Source of the DNA: Achromobacter animicus | GTDB taxonomy: Bacteria; Pseudomonadota; Gammaproteobacteria; Burkholderiales; Burkholderiaceae_B | Direction of reading: 5' to 3' | Assembly: GCF_902859585.1 (NCBI RefSeq) | Contig: NZ_CADIJM010000007.1 | Span: 1-64,000 of the forward strand | DNA: 64,000 bases | Shown here: positions 34,387 to 44,231 of the stretch, one piece after another | Layout of the letters: each line of letters begins with the position of its first letter | How positions within the stretch are numbered: the stretch's first letter is position 1 | Notes under the pieces: model-generated | The model's database searches: none | The model's input: the letters and a program-made list of their open reading frames with translations, nothing else | Told to the model about the DNA's origin: nothing | Position numbers and translations under genes: made by a program

Positions 34387-35070
34387 GTGACTATCAAGCC
34401 GCGTTTTTGCGTTGCCCTGCTCGCCCTGGCCTTGGCCGGCGCGCCGGCGGGCGTCGCCCTTGCCCAGTCGATGAGCGGGGGCGCGGGAGAAAACCCCAAC
34501 GCCACCCGCACCACCCTGGACCCGATTCCGCCTGAAGGCGGCTGGGACGCTCTGGCCAATCTGCTGGAAGCCGCCAAGCCCAGCGTGGACACCCGGCTGA
34601 TCCCCTCCGCGTCGCAGATCACGACGCACATCGAGCGCATGCTGAACCGTGGCGAAAACGCGGAAGCGCTGGCGATGATCGAAAAGCGCCAGGCCGAGAT
34701 CAAGGACCAGCGCGGCACCGACGTGCAGCTCATGTTCCAGCATGCGCGCGCCCTCGCCGCCCTGGACCGCACGAACGAAGCCATCGACATCTACAACGAT
34801 ATGACCACGCGGTTCCCGGAATTGCCGGAACCCTGGAACAATCTGGCAGCTCTATATGCTGGACGCGGCGAACTGGACCGTGCGCAGGATGCCCTCCAGA
34901 TGGCATTGCGCGCAGATCCGAACTACGCCGCCGCCCGCGCCAACCTCGGCGACCTGCAATTGCTGCAGGCCTTGCGAACCTACAAGGAGGCCGCCGGCGA
35001 CGGCGTGCCTGGCATGCGGGAAAAGGTCCGCGAAGTTGAAACAATGTTGAAGGATAAACAAGGCAAATGA
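34387..35070 (+). CDS. Secreted tetratricopeptide-repeat protein
   Basis: This 227-residue protein has a signal peptide ([21 protein letters not shown]) and at least two TPR units ([76 protein letters not shown]), so it is probably a periplasmic scaffold. The start is GTG. Its stop overlaps the ATG of the cyclophilin gene by four bases. The order cysS/TPR/cyclophilin/lpxH is, to my knowledge, conserved in the Bordetella group. Its partner is unknown. Confidence 0.9.
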   Translation: MTIKPRFCVALLALALAGAPAGVALAQSMSGGAGENPNATRTTLDPIPPEGGWDALANLLEAAKPSVDTRLIPSASQITTHIERMLNRGENAEALAMIEKRQAEIKDQRGTDVQLMFQHARALAALDRTNEAIDIYNDMTTRFPELPEPWNNLAALYAGRGELDRAQDALQMALRADPNYAAARANLGDLQLLQALRTYKEAAGDGVPGMREKVREVETMLKDKQGK

Positions 35071-35714
35071 TGTCCCGTTACTCCCCTCTTCACCTGCTGC
35101 GCCTGACGGCGTGCTCGTTCGCACTGGCTGCATTCGCTCCGGCGTTCGTCAGCGCCGCCCCCGCAGCCTCTTCTTCTCCCTCCACCTCCGAAGGCACCAA
35201 AACCATGAGCACCAATCCCCGCGTCAAGCTTCAAACGAACCAAGGCGACATGGTCATCACCCTGGACGCCGCCAAGGCGCCCAAGTCCGTTGAAAACTTC
35301 CTGACCTACGTCAAGGAAGGCTTCTACAACGGCACCGTGTTCCATCGCGTGATCGACGGCTTCATGGTCCAGGGCGGCGGCTTCGAACCCGGCATGAAGC
35401 AGAAGCAGACCCACGCCCCGATCGAAAACGAGGCCAACAACGGCCTGAAGAACGACAAGTACACCCTGGCCATGGCCCGCACCAGCGATCCGCACTCGGC
35501 CACCGCCCAGTTCTTCATCAACGTGTCCAATAACGACTTCCTGAACTTCACGTCGCCCACGCCGAACGGCTGGGGCTACGCCGTGTTCGGCGCCGTCACC
35601 GAAGGCCAGGACGTGGTCGACAAGATCAAGGGCGTGAAGACCGGCAACAAGGGCTTCCACCAGAACGTGCCGAACGAAGACGTCATCATCGAGAAGGCCG
35701 AAGTTCTTGAATAA
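35067..35714 (+). CDS. Peptidyl-prolyl cis-trans isomerase, cyclophilin type
   Basis: This 215-residue protein has an apparent signal peptide ([25 protein letters not shown]) and an Ala/Ser-rich linker, then a cyclophilin domain ([58 protein letters not shown]) that assists proline isomerisation. The domain is preceded by a second in-frame ATG at 35205 ([16 protein letters not shown]) with GAAGG 11 bases upstream, which would give a cytoplasmic PpiB-like product. It overlaps the TPR gene by 4 bases and lpxH by 8, so the three are coupled. Confidence 0.94.
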   Translation: MMSRYSPLHLLRLTACSFALAAFAPAFVSAAPAASSSPSTSEGTKTMSTNPRVKLQTNQGDMVITLDAAKAPKSVENFLTYVKEGFYNGTVFHRVIDGFMVQGGGFEPGMKQKQTHAPIENEANNGLKNDKYTLAMARTSDPHSATAQFFINVSNNDFLNFTSPTPNGWGYAVFGAVTEGQDVVDKIKGVKTGNKGFHQNVPNEDVIIEKAEVLE

Positions 35715-36480
35715 GATCTCCCTGCCCGGCCCGGTCTGGCTGGCATCCGACCTGCACCTGGGGCCGGCCACGCCGGCCACCTCGGAGGCCTTCCTGGCCT
35801 TTCTGCAGGCGGCAGAGGAAGAGGCGGCAGCCCTGCTGCTGCCCGGCGACATCTTCGACGCCTGGATTGGCGACGACGTGATCCGCGCCGCCCCGCCGTG
35901 GCTTGCCACGGTGCTGGTGGCGCTGCGCAATACGGCCGCCCGCATCCCGGTCTGGCTGGGGCGCGGCAACCGCGATTTCCTCATCGGCGAGGAACTGGCA
36001 AAGGCCGTGGGCGCCAGCCTGCTGCCCGAGCCGGCCCTGCTGGAAACCGATTTCGGCCAGGTCCTGCTGACGCACGGCGACGAGTTCTGTACGGACGACG
36101 CCGCCTACCAGCAGTTCCGCAAGATGGTCCGCAACCCGCAATGGCAGGCCGAATTCCTGGCCAAGACCATTCCCGAGCGGCTGACCATGGCGCAGCAGGC
36201 ACGGGGCGAGAGCCAGGCGGCCAACCAGACGAAGTCCATGGAAATCATGGACGTCAACGCGGACGCCATCGAATCGATCTTCCGCGAGACGGGCGTGCGC
36301 GTGCTGGTGCATGGCCACACGCATCGCCCTAACCGCCACGTGCTCGATGTCGACGGCCAAAAGCGCGAGCGCTGGGTGCTGCCCGACTGGGACTGCGATC
36401 ACGTGTCGCCGCCGCGCGGCGGCTGGCTGGTCATTGACCGCGACGGGCTGCAGTTCTACGACCTGGAAACGGAAGCGTAG
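35707..36480 (+). CDS. lpxH: UDP-2,3-diacylglucosamine diphosphatase
   Basis: This 257-residue metallophosphatase makes lipid X in lipid A synthesis at the inner membrane. It shows the calcineurin-like motifs [37 protein letters not shown] and [10 protein letters not shown]. It starts with TTG inside the end of the cyclophilin gene, with GAAGG before it; the [19 protein letters not shown]-terminus fits the family. An intrinsic terminator follows. Confidence 0.96.
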   Translation: MNKISLPGPVWLASDLHLGPATPATSEAFLAFLQAAEEEAAALLLPGDIFDAWIGDDVIRAAPPWLATVLVALRNTAARIPVWLGRGNRDFLIGEELAKAVGASLLPEPALLETDFGQVLLTHGDEFCTDDAAYQQFRKMVRNPQWQAEFLAKTIPERLTMAQQARGESQAANQTKSMEIMDVNADAIESIFRETGVRVLVHGHTHRPNRHVLDVDGQKRERWVLPDWDCDHVSPPRGGWLVIDRDGLQFYDLETEA

Positions 36481-36510
36481 ACGCCACCCGTCCCACGCCG
36501 GACAAAAAAC

Positions 36511-36539
36511 AAGGGCCGCTTGAGAAAGCGGCCCTTTTT
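36511..36539. terminator. Intrinsic terminator between lpxH and uppP
   Basis: GGGCCGCTT (36513-36521) pairs with AAGCGGCCC (36526-36534), followed by T5. The A-rich left side lets it serve the convergent uppP gene too. Confidence 0.9.
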
Positions 36540-36569
36540 CTGTCTGCGATCGCCGTGTGGCGGGAGGAA

Positions 36570-37433
36570 TCAGCGCGTGAAGATCCAGGCCGCCACGATG
36601 CCGCCGAAAATGATCCGGTACCAGGCGAACACGCGGTACGTGTGGTTGGCCACGAAGCGCAGCACGGCCCGCACCACCACCATGGCGCTCAGGAACGCCG
36701 CGATGAAGCCCACGGCGATGCCCGACAGGTCGTGCTGGGTCAGCAGGCCGAAGTTCTTGTACATGTCGTAGGCCGCCGCGCCGAGCATGGTCGGCATGGC
36801 CAGGAAGAACGAGAATTCGGTGGCCGTCTTGCGCTGGATGCCGGCGATCATGCCGCCGATGATGGTGGCGCCCGACCGCGAGGTGCCGGGAATCATCGCA
36901 AAGCACTGCGCCACGCCCACGCCCAGCGCCTGCTTCCAGGTGATCTGCTCCAGCGTGTGGGCCGACGCGCGCTCGTCCGAGGCGGTGTCGTCAGCAGCGC
37001 CCGGCGCATCGCCCGGCGTGTGGCGCGTGCGGCGTTCGACGTACAGCATGATCAGCCCGCCCAGCACCAGCGTCACCACGACCACCGCCGGGTGGTAGAA
37101 CACCGATTTGATGGTCTTGATGAAGATCGCGCCGATCACCGCCGCCGGCAGGAACGCCAGGATCAGGTTGCGGGTGAAGGCCACCTCGCTGGGCACGCCC
37201 GTCAGCGTGCCGCGGATCAGCTTGAGCAGCCGGGCTCGGAAGACCCACATCACGGCAAGGATCGATCCCAGCTGGATGACCACCTCGAACACCTTGCCGT
37301 CGCCCGAATCGAAATTGAGCCAGTCGCCGACCAGGATGAGGTGGCCCGTACTGGACACGGGGATGAATTCCGTCAGGCCTTCCAGGATGCCCAGGATGAA
37401 TGCTTTGATCAGATAGAGCGAGTTCTCGGTCAC
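36570..37433 (-). CDS. uppP: Undecaprenyl-diphosphatase
   Basis: This 287-residue integral membrane enzyme (UppP/BacA) recycles undecaprenyl diphosphate for cell-wall synthesis. Both signature motifs are present: EGLTEFIPVSSTGHLI and PGTSRSGATIIGGM. Several hydrophobic segments fit the usual multi-pass topology. It lies 19 bases downstream of the TerC/CBS gene on the same strand. Confidence 0.97.
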   Translation of the reverse strand: MTENSLYLIKAFILGILEGLTEFIPVSSTGHLILVGDWLNFDSGDGKVFEVVIQLGSILAVMWVFRARLLKLIRGTLTGVPSEVAFTRNLILAFLPAAVIGAIFIKTIKSVFYHPAVVVVTLVLGGLIMLYVERRTRHTPGDAPGAADDTASDERASAHTLEQITWKQALGVGVAQCFAMIPGTSRSGATIIGGMIAGIQRKTATEFSFFLAMPTMLGAAAYDMYKNFGLLTQHDLSGIAVGFIAAFLSAMVVVRAVLRFVANHTYRVFAWYRIIFGGIVAAWIFTR

Positions 37434-37452
37434 GGGCTGGGGTCTCTCTCTG

Positions 37453-39039
37453 TTAGTCGTTGGCTAGGGTTGCTTCGTCAGGAAAATGCTCTTCGGGGCG
37501 CTTCTCGACGCGCACCAGCGCGATGCGGCGGCCATCCATTTCCAGGACTTCGAAGCGGAAATGCTGGTGATGGATCTGGTATTCGCACACGTCGCCCGGC
37601 TTGGGCAGGTGTCCGAAGCGCGAGAGCAGATAGCCCGCAAGCGTGGAAAAGTCCTGGGCGTCGTCGACCAGGCCTTCGGTTTCAAGCACCTGCTCGACGT
37701 GGTGCAGGTCGGCCGCGCCGTCGATCTTCCAGGTGTTGTCGCCGTCCGCCACGATGTCGGGCAGCTCGTCTTCGTCGGGGAATTCGCCGGCGATGGCCTC
37801 GAAAACGTCGATCGGCGTCACCAGCCCCTCGATGGCGCCGAACTCGTCAGCCACCAGCACGAGCTGGCCGCGCGAGCGCTTGAGGGTGTCCATGAGGCGC
37901 AGGATGCCGATCGACTCGTGCACGATGATGGGATCGCGCAGGCGGTTGCGGCGCACCCTGCCCTCGGTGATCAGGTCCGCGATCAGATCCTTGGCGCGGC
38001 CGATGCCCAGCACTTCGTCCAGCGAGCCGCGGCACACCGGGAAGAAGCTGTGCGGCGCCTCGGTGAGCTGGCGGCGGATGTTGTCGGGATCGTCGTCGAT
38101 ATTGATCCAGGAAACGTCCGTGCGCGGCGTCATGATGGAACGGATGGAGCGCTCGGCCAGCGTCAGCACCCCGCTGACCATGTTGCGTTCTTCGACCCCG
38201 AAGGCCTGTACTGCCGGGCTGCCGGCGTTGGGCAGGTCGGGTTCGTCGCTGGCCGGCGGCCGCTTGCCCAGCATGCGCAGCACGGCAGAGGCGGTGCGTT
38301 CGCGCATGGGAAACCGGGCGTCGAGCTTGAGCAGGTTGCGGCGCGCCACCTGGTTGAGCGCCTCGATGGCAACCGAGAACCCGATGGCGGCGTACAGATA
38401 GCCCTTGGGCACCTTGAAGCCGAAGGCTTCGGCCAGGAGCGAAAAGCCGATCATCAGCAAGAAGCCCAGGCACAGCACCACCACCGTCGGGTGGGCGTTG
38501 ACGAAGCGCGTCAGCGGCTTGGACGCGATCAGCATGATGCCGATGGCAATGATGACCGCGATCATCATGATGGCCAGGTGATCCACCATGCCGACGGCGG
38601 TAATGACCGAGTCCAGCGAGAACACCGCATCCAGCACCACGATCTGCGTGACGATCACCCAGAAGCTGGCATAGACGCGCGGGCCGGACGAGCCGGTGTG
38701 CATGCTGCCTTCCAGGCGCTCGTGCAGTTCCATGGTGCCTTTGAACAGCAGAAACAGGCCGCCCACCATCAGGATCAGGTCGCGCCCCGAGGGCGATAGC
38801 GGACCGATATTGAACAGGGGGGTAGTCAGCGTGACCAGCCATGACATGACGGACAACAGGCCCAGGCGCATGATCAGCGCGAGGCTCAGGCCCATGATGC
38901 GCGCGCGATCGCGCTGCGCGGGCGGCAGCTTGTCCGCCAGGATGGCGATGAAAATCAGGTTATCAATGCCCAGGACGATCTCAAGGACGACCAGGGTAAG
39001 CAAGCCGACCCACGCAGCGGGGTCCAGCAGCCACTCCAT
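37453..39039 (-). CDS. TerC-family membrane protein with CBS and CorC/HlyC domains
   Basis: This 528-residue protein has an N-terminal TerC domain (residues 1-220; [35 protein letters not shown], with membrane Asp residues thought to bind metal), then a CBS pair ([14 protein letters not shown] to [11 protein letters not shown]) and a C-terminal transporter-associated CorC/HlyC domain ([18 protein letters not shown]). E. coli YegH and YoaE share this architecture. A role in metal-ion export or homeostasis is likely. It is first in an operon with uppP. Confidence 0.93.
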   Translation of the reverse strand: MEWLLDPAAWVGLLTLVVLEIVLGIDNLIFIAILADKLPPAQRDRARIMGLSLALIMRLGLLSVMSWLVTLTTPLFNIGPLSPSGRDLILMVGGLFLLFKGTMELHERLEGSMHTGSSGPRVYASFWVIVTQIVVLDAVFSLDSVITAVGMVDHLAIMMIAVIIAIGIMLIASKPLTRFVNAHPTVVVLCLGFLLMIGFSLLAEAFGFKVPKGYLYAAIGFSVAIEALNQVARRNLLKLDARFPMRERTASAVLRMLGKRPPASDEPDLPNAGSPAVQAFGVEERNMVSGVLTLAERSIRSIMTPRTDVSWINIDDDPDNIRRQLTEAPHSFFPVCRGSLDEVLGIGRAKDLIADLITEGRVRRNRLRDPIIVHESIGILRLMDTLKRSRGQLVLVADEFGAIEGLVTPIDVFEAIAGEFPDEDELPDIVADGDNTWKIDGAADLHHVEQVLETEGLVDDAQDFSTLAGYLLSRFGHLPKPGDVCEYQIHHQHFRFEVLEMDGRRIALVRVEKRPEEHFPDEATLAND

Positions 39040-39223
39040 CAGGAGCTCCAGAAGTTACACGACCGGTAATCGTACATGGAAAATCCATGACATGCCGGTG
39101 ACGCATCCCCTCCGTAAGCCTGATGGACAGAGGCTTTGAGCCGTATGGACTAAGGCTTGCAAGCGCCTGAAACGGGCCGTGTGTCCCGGTTTACGCGCGC
39201 CGCGCGTCAAACGTTGCGGGCAT

Positions 39224-39249
39224 GAAAAAGCCGGCCCCCCGGCCGGCTC
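39224..39249 (-). terminator. Intrinsic terminator of the azurin gene
   Basis: On the minus strand GAGCCGGCC and GGCCGGCTTTTT form a strong GC stem with T5 tail, 30 bases after the azurin stop. Confidence 0.9.
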
Positions 39250-39278
39250 TTGCTTGTCTCAACAGACCCGTCGGGGAA

Positions 39279-39728
39279 TCAGCCGCCGACTTTGAGCGTG
39301 CCCTTCATCATGGCCCAGTGGCCGGGGAAGGAGCAGAAGAATGCGTAGTTTTCGCCAGCGGCGAGCTTGGAGACGTCGATCTTGACGGAGTCGGATTCGC
39401 CACCGCCGATGACCTTGGTGTGGGCGATGACGCGGGTGTCGCCCGCCTTGACGTAGTCTTGTGCCAGCCCGGCGCCCATGCCGTCCGTGGCGACGGCCTG
39501 CTTGTCGGCTTCCTTGGTGAGGACCCAGTTGTGGCCCATTGCGACCTTGGCCATCTTGCCGACGTGCTTCAGGTTGACCGTGAATTCCTTGCAGCTCTTG
39601 TCGACCACGATTTCCTTGACGTTGAACTGCATGGCGTCGTTGCTTTCGACGGTGGCTTCACATTGCGCGGCCAGCACGGGCAGGCTGGAGGCGGAAAGAA
39701 GGATGGCGAGGGTGGCTTTTGCCAGCAT
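39279..39728 (-). CDS. Azurin (blue copper electron carrier)
   Basis: This 149-residue precursor has a signal peptide ([20 protein letters not shown]) and a type 1 copper site: His in MGHNWVL and Cys-His-Met in [14 protein letters not shown]. The disulfide pair ([12 protein letters not shown]) is present. It is a periplasmic electron donor, commonly to nitrite reductase or peroxidase, and could feed the adjacent nitrous-oxide pathway. The start at 39728 is chosen for the GGAGAA site and the signal peptide; an open frame extends further upstream. Confidence 0.97.
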   Translation of the reverse strand: MLAKATLAILLSASSLPVLAAQCEATVESNDAMQFNVKEIVVDKSCKEFTVNLKHVGKMAKVAMGHNWVLTKEADKQAVATDGMGAGLAQDYVKAGDTRVIAHTKVIGGGESDSVKIDVSKLAAGENYAFFCSFPGHWAMMKGTLKVGG

Positions 39729-39879
39729 GAAATTCTCCGATGACACAGCGGTCGATGCACGTACGCCAGCCAGATGCAGACGCCGTTGCCGCCGCGGATC
39801 AGTGTAGGACTGCCTTCCCCTCGCTCTCTTGACATCCATCAACACCCCCTGCGGATACCCCTCAAAACTCAGGAACTTC

Positions 39880-39896
39880 CCCTACATTTCGTAGGG
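39880..39896. promoter_or_regulatory. Inverted repeat upstream of nosR
   Basis: CCCTAC and GTAGGG form a perfect 6-bp inverted repeat around ATTTC, about 100 bases before nosR and 150 before azurin. It could be an operator for a denitrification regulator. Confidence 0.45.
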
Positions 39897-39921
39897 CTAT
39901 TAGGCCTTCGACTCTGGCAGA

Positions 39922-39935
39922 TTGACAAACCGCAA
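39922..39935 (+). promoter_or_regulatory. Weak FNR/DNR-like box before nosR
   Basis: TTGACAAACCGCAA fits the TTGAT-N4-ATCAA consensus in its left half and only partly in its right half. FNR/DNR control of nosR is known in other denitrifiers. Confidence 0.3.
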
Positions 39936-39996
39936 TCCGGTCCTGGGTGCATGTTCGTAGGATGGCCGTAAGCAAACACGACGAACAGAGTTCAGC

Positions 39997-42255
39997 ATGC
40001 GCGGCAGTACCGAAGTACCCCACCGGTTCACCAAACACATTCAGGCCGCGTTCTTTGTTTTATGGCTTTCCTGTCTGTTCCTGGCGCAAACCGCGCAGGC
40101 GCAGCGCCTGCCTGACTTTCTTGCCAGCACACCCATCACAGACGTGTTCCCCGGCGCCGACCGCACCGGTCCCGTCGAAGGCAAGCCCGCGATTGCCCGC
40201 GTGTTTGCAGGCAACAAGCCACTGGGCCTTGTCTACCTGACCACCGACGTCGTCAACACCCGCGGCTACTCCAGCAAACCCATCGACGTGCTGGTGGGGC
40301 TTTCCGACAGCGGCCGCATCATGGGCGCAAAGCTGGTCGAACACCACGAGCCCATCGTGCTGATCGGCATCCCGCAAGCCAAGGTCGATCACTTCATCCA
40401 GGGCTATGTCGGCCTGAACTTCGTCGACGCCCCGCCCCGTCACGGCGCACCGCCGCCCGTCGATATCGTCAGCGGCGCTACGGTCACGCTGATGGTGATC
40501 GGCGACACGATCACGCGGTCCGCCATTGCGGTGGCGCGCGCCCACGGCATCGACAAGTCGGGCGCGCCGCGCCAGACCGCGCAACCAGCGGCGACCCGCG
40601 TCATCGACGAAAGCAAAGACACCGTGCAGACTTGGCAGGAACTGCTCGACGCCGGCGCCGTGAAGAACCTGCGCCTGACGCCCGACGACGTCAACCAGGC
40701 GTTTCTGCGGTCCGGCCGCAAGGACGCCGCCGAACACGGCGAAGGCGGCCCCGACGACACCTTCATCGACCTGTACGCCGCACTGGTCAGCGCCCCGTCC
40801 ATCGGCCGCAGCCTGCTGGGCGACATCGGCTGGCAGCGCCTGAAAGAACGCCTCAAGCCCGGCCAGCAGGCCGTGCTGGTCGCCGGCAACGGTCTCTATT
40901 CATTCAAGGGTTCGGGCTACGTGCGCGGCGGCATCTTCGACCGCATCGAGGTCATCCAGGACGAAAGCGCCTTCCGGTTCCGCGACCGCAACCACCAGCG
41001 GCTGGCCGACGTCAACGCCAAGGGCGCGCCCGCGCTGCGCGAAGTCGCCCTCTTCGTCGTGCCCGAGGACGCCTCGCTCGACCCGGTCAAACCGTGGCGG
41101 CTGCAACTGATGGTGCAGCGCGTGCTCAGCGTGTCGGACAAGGCGTTCGTCACGTTCGATCTGCCGTATGACCTGCCCACGGCCTACACCCGCGCCGTCG
41201 CGCCGCCGACCGCACCCGCAGCAGCAGGCCAACCCGCCACTGCACCCGCGCCCTCGCCCGACGTCGAAACCGCCCCGCCCGCGTTGTGGAAGCAAATCTG
41301 GCAAGGCAAGGCTGGCCAGATCGCCATCCTGACCGTCGCCCTGACGGTGCTGGTCGGCATCTTCTTCTTCCAGGATCAACTGACGTCGCGCCCGTTGCTG
41401 CACGACCGCCTGCGCCTCGCGTTCCTGGCCTTCGCGCTGTTCTGGATCGGCTGGTACGGGCAGGCGCAGTTGTCCATCGTGAACGTGCTGACGTTCTTCT
41501 CGGCCCTGCGCACCGACTTCCGCTGGGAATACTTCCTGATGGACCCGCTGGTGTTCATCCTGTGGTGCGCCACCGCCATCTCCATGGTGTTCTGGAACCG
41601 CGGCGCATTCTGCGGCTGGCTGTGCCCGTTCGGCGCACTGCAGGAACTGACCAACCGCATCGCCCGGCGGCTTGGCGTGCGCCAACTCAAGATCCGCCAC
41701 GGCGTGGCGCAGCGCCTGTCCACGTTCAAGTACGTGATCTTCCTGCTGCTCTTCGGCTTCTCGCTGTACGACCTGGCGGTCGCCGAACAACTGGCCGAAG
41801 TCGAACCCTTCAAGACCGCGATCATCCTGCATTTCGTGCGCCACTGGCCCTTCGTGCTGTTCGCCGTGGCGCTGCTGGCCGCGGGCCTCTTCATCGAACG
41901 CTTCTTCTGCCGCTACCTCTGCCCGCTGGGCGCCGCGCTGGCCATCCCCGCCCGCCTGCGCATCTTCAATTGGCTCAAGCGCTACCGCGACTGCGGCAAC
42001 CCCTGTCAGCGCTGCAACATCGAATGCCCCGTTCAGGCGATCGACCCCTCCGGCGAAATCAACCCGAACGAGTGCATCCAGTGCCTGCACTGCCAAATGC
42101 TTTACCACCACAAACAGAAGTGCCCTCACCTGATCCAGAAGCAGGCTAAGCGTGAGCGGCGCCCGGCTCCGCCCCCTGAGCCGTCGGTGCAGGAAGTCGT
42201 TCTGCACCGCATGCCGACGCCCAACTCGGCAAATCGCCCCAACCGGGAATCGTGA
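39997..42255 (+). CDS. nosR: NosR, flavin/iron-sulfur membrane protein for N2O reduction
   Basis: This 752-residue protein is needed for expression and electron supply of nitrous-oxide reductase. It has an N-terminal signal (FFVLWLSCLFLAQTAQA), a periplasmic FMN-binding domain (DIVSGATVTLMVIGDT), several transmembrane segments (IAILTVALTVLVGIFFF and others), two CxxxCP motifs (CGWLCPFGALQE, CRYLCPLGAAL) and C-terminal cysteine clusters for two 4Fe-4S centres (CGNPCQRCNIECPVQAI, CIQCLHCQMLYHHKQKCP). It is first in the nosRZDFYLX cluster. Confidence 0.97.
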   Translation: MRGSTEVPHRFTKHIQAAFFVLWLSCLFLAQTAQAQRLPDFLASTPITDVFPGADRTGPVEGKPAIARVFAGNKPLGLVYLTTDVVNTRGYSSKPIDVLVGLSDSGRIMGAKLVEHHEPIVLIGIPQAKVDHFIQGYVGLNFVDAPPRHGAPPPVDIVSGATVTLMVIGDTITRSAIAVARAHGIDKSGAPRQTAQPAATRVIDESKDTVQTWQELLDAGAVKNLRLTPDDVNQAFLRSGRKDAAEHGEGGPDDTFIDLYAALVSAPSIGRSLLGDIGWQRLKERLKPGQQAVLVAGNGLYSFKGSGYVRGGIFDRIEVIQDESAFRFRDRNHQRLADVNAKGAPALREVALFVVPEDASLDPVKPWRLQLMVQRVLSVSDKAFVTFDLPYDLPTAYTRAVAPPTAPAAAGQPATAPAPSPDVETAPPALWKQIWQGKAGQIAILTVALTVLVGIFFFQDQLTSRPLLHDRLRLAFLAFALFWIGWYGQAQLSIVNVLTFFSALRTDFRWEYFLMDPLVFILWCATAISMVFWNRGAFCGWLCPFGALQELTNRIARRLGVRQLKIRHGVAQRLSTFKYVIFLLLFGFSLYDLAVAEQLAEVEPFKTAIILHFVRHWPFVLFAVALLAAGLFIERFFCRYLCPLGAALAIPARLRIFNWLKRYRDCGNPCQRCNIECPVQAIDPSGEINPNECIQCLHCQMLYHHKQKCPHLIQKQAKRERRPAPPPEPSVQEVVLHRMPTPNSANRPNRES

Positions 42256-42308
42256 AACACGGTTTTCGTACCGCGGCGCTCTGCGCCGTCCCTACCTAGG
42301 AGTTATCC

Positions 42309-44225
42309 ATGTCCGACAAGACCCCCGAAAAAGCCGGCCTCACACGCCGAAGCTTCCTGGGCACCGCAGCCATCACCGGCGCGGCCGGCCTCGTAGCCGG
42401 GGCGCAGATTTCCACCGCGCACGGCAAAGAGGGCAAATCAGGCAACGGCGCCGTGCTCGGGCATGTCGCACCGGGCGAGCTCGACGAATACTATGCGTTC
42501 AACTCCAGCGGCCAGTCCGGCGAAGTCCGCGTGCTGGGCCTGCCGTCCATGCGCGAACTCGTGCGCATCCCCGTGTTCAACCATTGCAGCGCCACCGGCT
42601 GGGGCCGCACCAACGAGAGCCGCAAGGTGCTGACCGAAGGCCTCACGCCTGAAACCCGCGAGTACCTGAAGGACAAGGGCGGCGTGTTCCCCAACGGCGA
42701 CGCCCACCACCCCCACCTGTCGTTCACCGACCAGACCTACGACGGCCGCTACCTCTTCATCAACGACAAGGCCAACAACCGCGTGGCCCGCATCCGTCTG
42801 GACGTGATGAAGACGGACAAGATCGTTGAACTGCCCAACGTGTCGGGCGTGCACGGCCTGCGTCCGCAGCGCTATCCGCGCACCGGCTACGTGTTTGCCA
42901 ACGGCGAGCACATTATCCCGCTGCCCAACGACGGCAAGGTGCTGGACGATCCCAAGAAGAACTTCTTCTCGGTGTACTCGGCCATTGATGGCGACACCAT
43001 GAAGGTGGCGTGGCAGGTGCTGGTCGACGGCAACCTGGACAACGGCGACGCCGACTACCAGGGCAAGTATTCGTTCGCCACCTGCTACAACTCCGAGAAA
43101 GGCGTCACTGTCGAGGAAATGTCCGCCAACGAGCAGGACTGGGTCGTGGTCTTCGACCTCAAGCGCATCGAGAAGGCGGTCAAGGACGGCGACTTCAAGA
43201 CGATGGGCGGCGTGCCGGTGGTCGACGGCCGCCACGGGTCCAAGTACACGCGCTACATCCCGGTGCCGAATTCGCCGCACGGCTGCAATGCCGCGCCCGA
43301 CGGCATCCACCTCATGCTGAACGGCAAGCTCTCGCCCACGGTCACCGTGATCGACGTGCGCAAGCTGGACGACCTGTTCGCCGACAAGATCAAGCCGCGC
43401 GACTGCGTCGTGGCCGAACCGCAACTGGGCCTGGGCCCACTGCACACCGCGTTCGACGGCCGCGGCAACGCCTACACCACGCTGTTCATCGACAGCCAGA
43501 TGGTCAAGTGGAACATCGACAAGGCCAAGCGCGCGTACAAGGGCGAAAAGGTTGATCCCATCCTGCAGAAGCTGGACGTGCACTACCAGCCGGGCCACAA
43601 CCACTCGACCATGGGCGAAACCAAGGAAGCTGACGGCAAGTGGCTGGTGTCGCTGAACAAGTTCTCGAAAGACCGCTTCCTGAACGTGGGTCCGCTCAAG
43701 CCCGAAAACGACCAGCTCATCGACATCTCCGGCGACGAGATGAAGCTCGTGCATGACGGCCCCAGCTTTGCCGAGCCGCACGACATGTGCCTGGTGCACC
43801 GTTCCAAGATCAACCCGATCAGCGTCTGGAAGCGCGACGACCCCATGTGGGAAGACGCCCGCCAGATCGCCAAGAAGGACGGCGTGTCGCTGGAAGACGC
43901 GGCCAAGGTCGTGCGCGACGGCAACAAGGTCCGCGTGTACATGATGGCCGTCGCGCCGATGTTCAGCCTGAAGCAGTTCGAGGTGAACCAGGGCGACGAG
44001 GTCACCGTGTTCGTGACCAACATGGAAGTGATCGAAGACTTGACGCACGGCTTCACGCTCGAAGGCCACGGCATCGCCATGGAAATCGGACCCCAGGCCA
44101 CGTCGTCAATCACGTTCAAGGCGGATCGCCCCGGCATCTACTGGTACTACTGCCAGTGGTTCTGCCACGCGCTGCACATGGAAATGTCCGGTCAGATGAT
44201 CGTGCATCCCAAGAAGTCTGCGTAA
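42309..44225 (+). CDS. nosZ: Nitrous-oxide reductase (clade I, Tat-exported)
   Basis: This 638-residue periplasmic enzyme reduces N2O to N2. The Tat signal [16 protein letters not shown] marks it as clade I. CuZ histidines are visible in [39 protein letters not shown] and EPHDMCLVH. The C-terminal cupredoxin CuA site is [16 protein letters not shown]. An AGGAG site precedes the ATG, 53 bases after nosR. Complete and apparently functional. Confidence 0.98.
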   Translation: MSDKTPEKAGLTRRSFLGTAAITGAAGLVAGAQISTAHGKEGKSGNGAVLGHVAPGELDEYYAFNSSGQSGEVRVLGLPSMRELVRIPVFNHCSATGWGRTNESRKVLTEGLTPETREYLKDKGGVFPNGDAHHPHLSFTDQTYDGRYLFINDKANNRVARIRLDVMKTDKIVELPNVSGVHGLRPQRYPRTGYVFANGEHIIPLPNDGKVLDDPKKNFFSVYSAIDGDTMKVAWQVLVDGNLDNGDADYQGKYSFATCYNSEKGVTVEEMSANEQDWVVVFDLKRIEKAVKDGDFKTMGGVPVVDGRHGSKYTRYIPVPNSPHGCNAAPDGIHLMLNGKLSPTVTVIDVRKLDDLFADKIKPRDCVVAEPQLGLGPLHTAFDGRGNAYTTLFIDSQMVKWNIDKAKRAYKGEKVDPILQKLDVHYQPGHNHSTMGETKEADGKWLVSLNKFSKDRFLNVGPLKPENDQLIDISGDEMKLVHDGPSFAEPHDMCLVHRSKINPISVWKRDDPMWEDARQIAKKDGVSLEDAAKVVRDGNKVRVYMMAVAPMFSLKQFEVNQGDEVTVFVTNMEVIEDLTHGFTLEGHGIAMEIGPQATSSITFKADRPGIYWYYCQWFCHALHMEMSGQMIVHPKKSA

Positions 44226-44231
44226 CGATCC

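Noticed and set aside
37486-38799. 437-codon plus-strand frame opposite the TerC/CBS gene
   Set aside because: Shadow frame; rich in His/Asp/Gln/Arg and without recognisable domains.
40900-42207. 435-codon minus-strand frame opposite nosR
   Set aside because: Shadow of nosR; repetitive Glu/Gln/Arg composition and no recognised domain.
42438-44069. 543-codon open frame on the minus strand opposite nosZ
   Set aside because: It is antisense to an unmistakable nosZ gene and has the His/Val/Asp-rich composition expected from the third-codon bias of GC-rich DNA.
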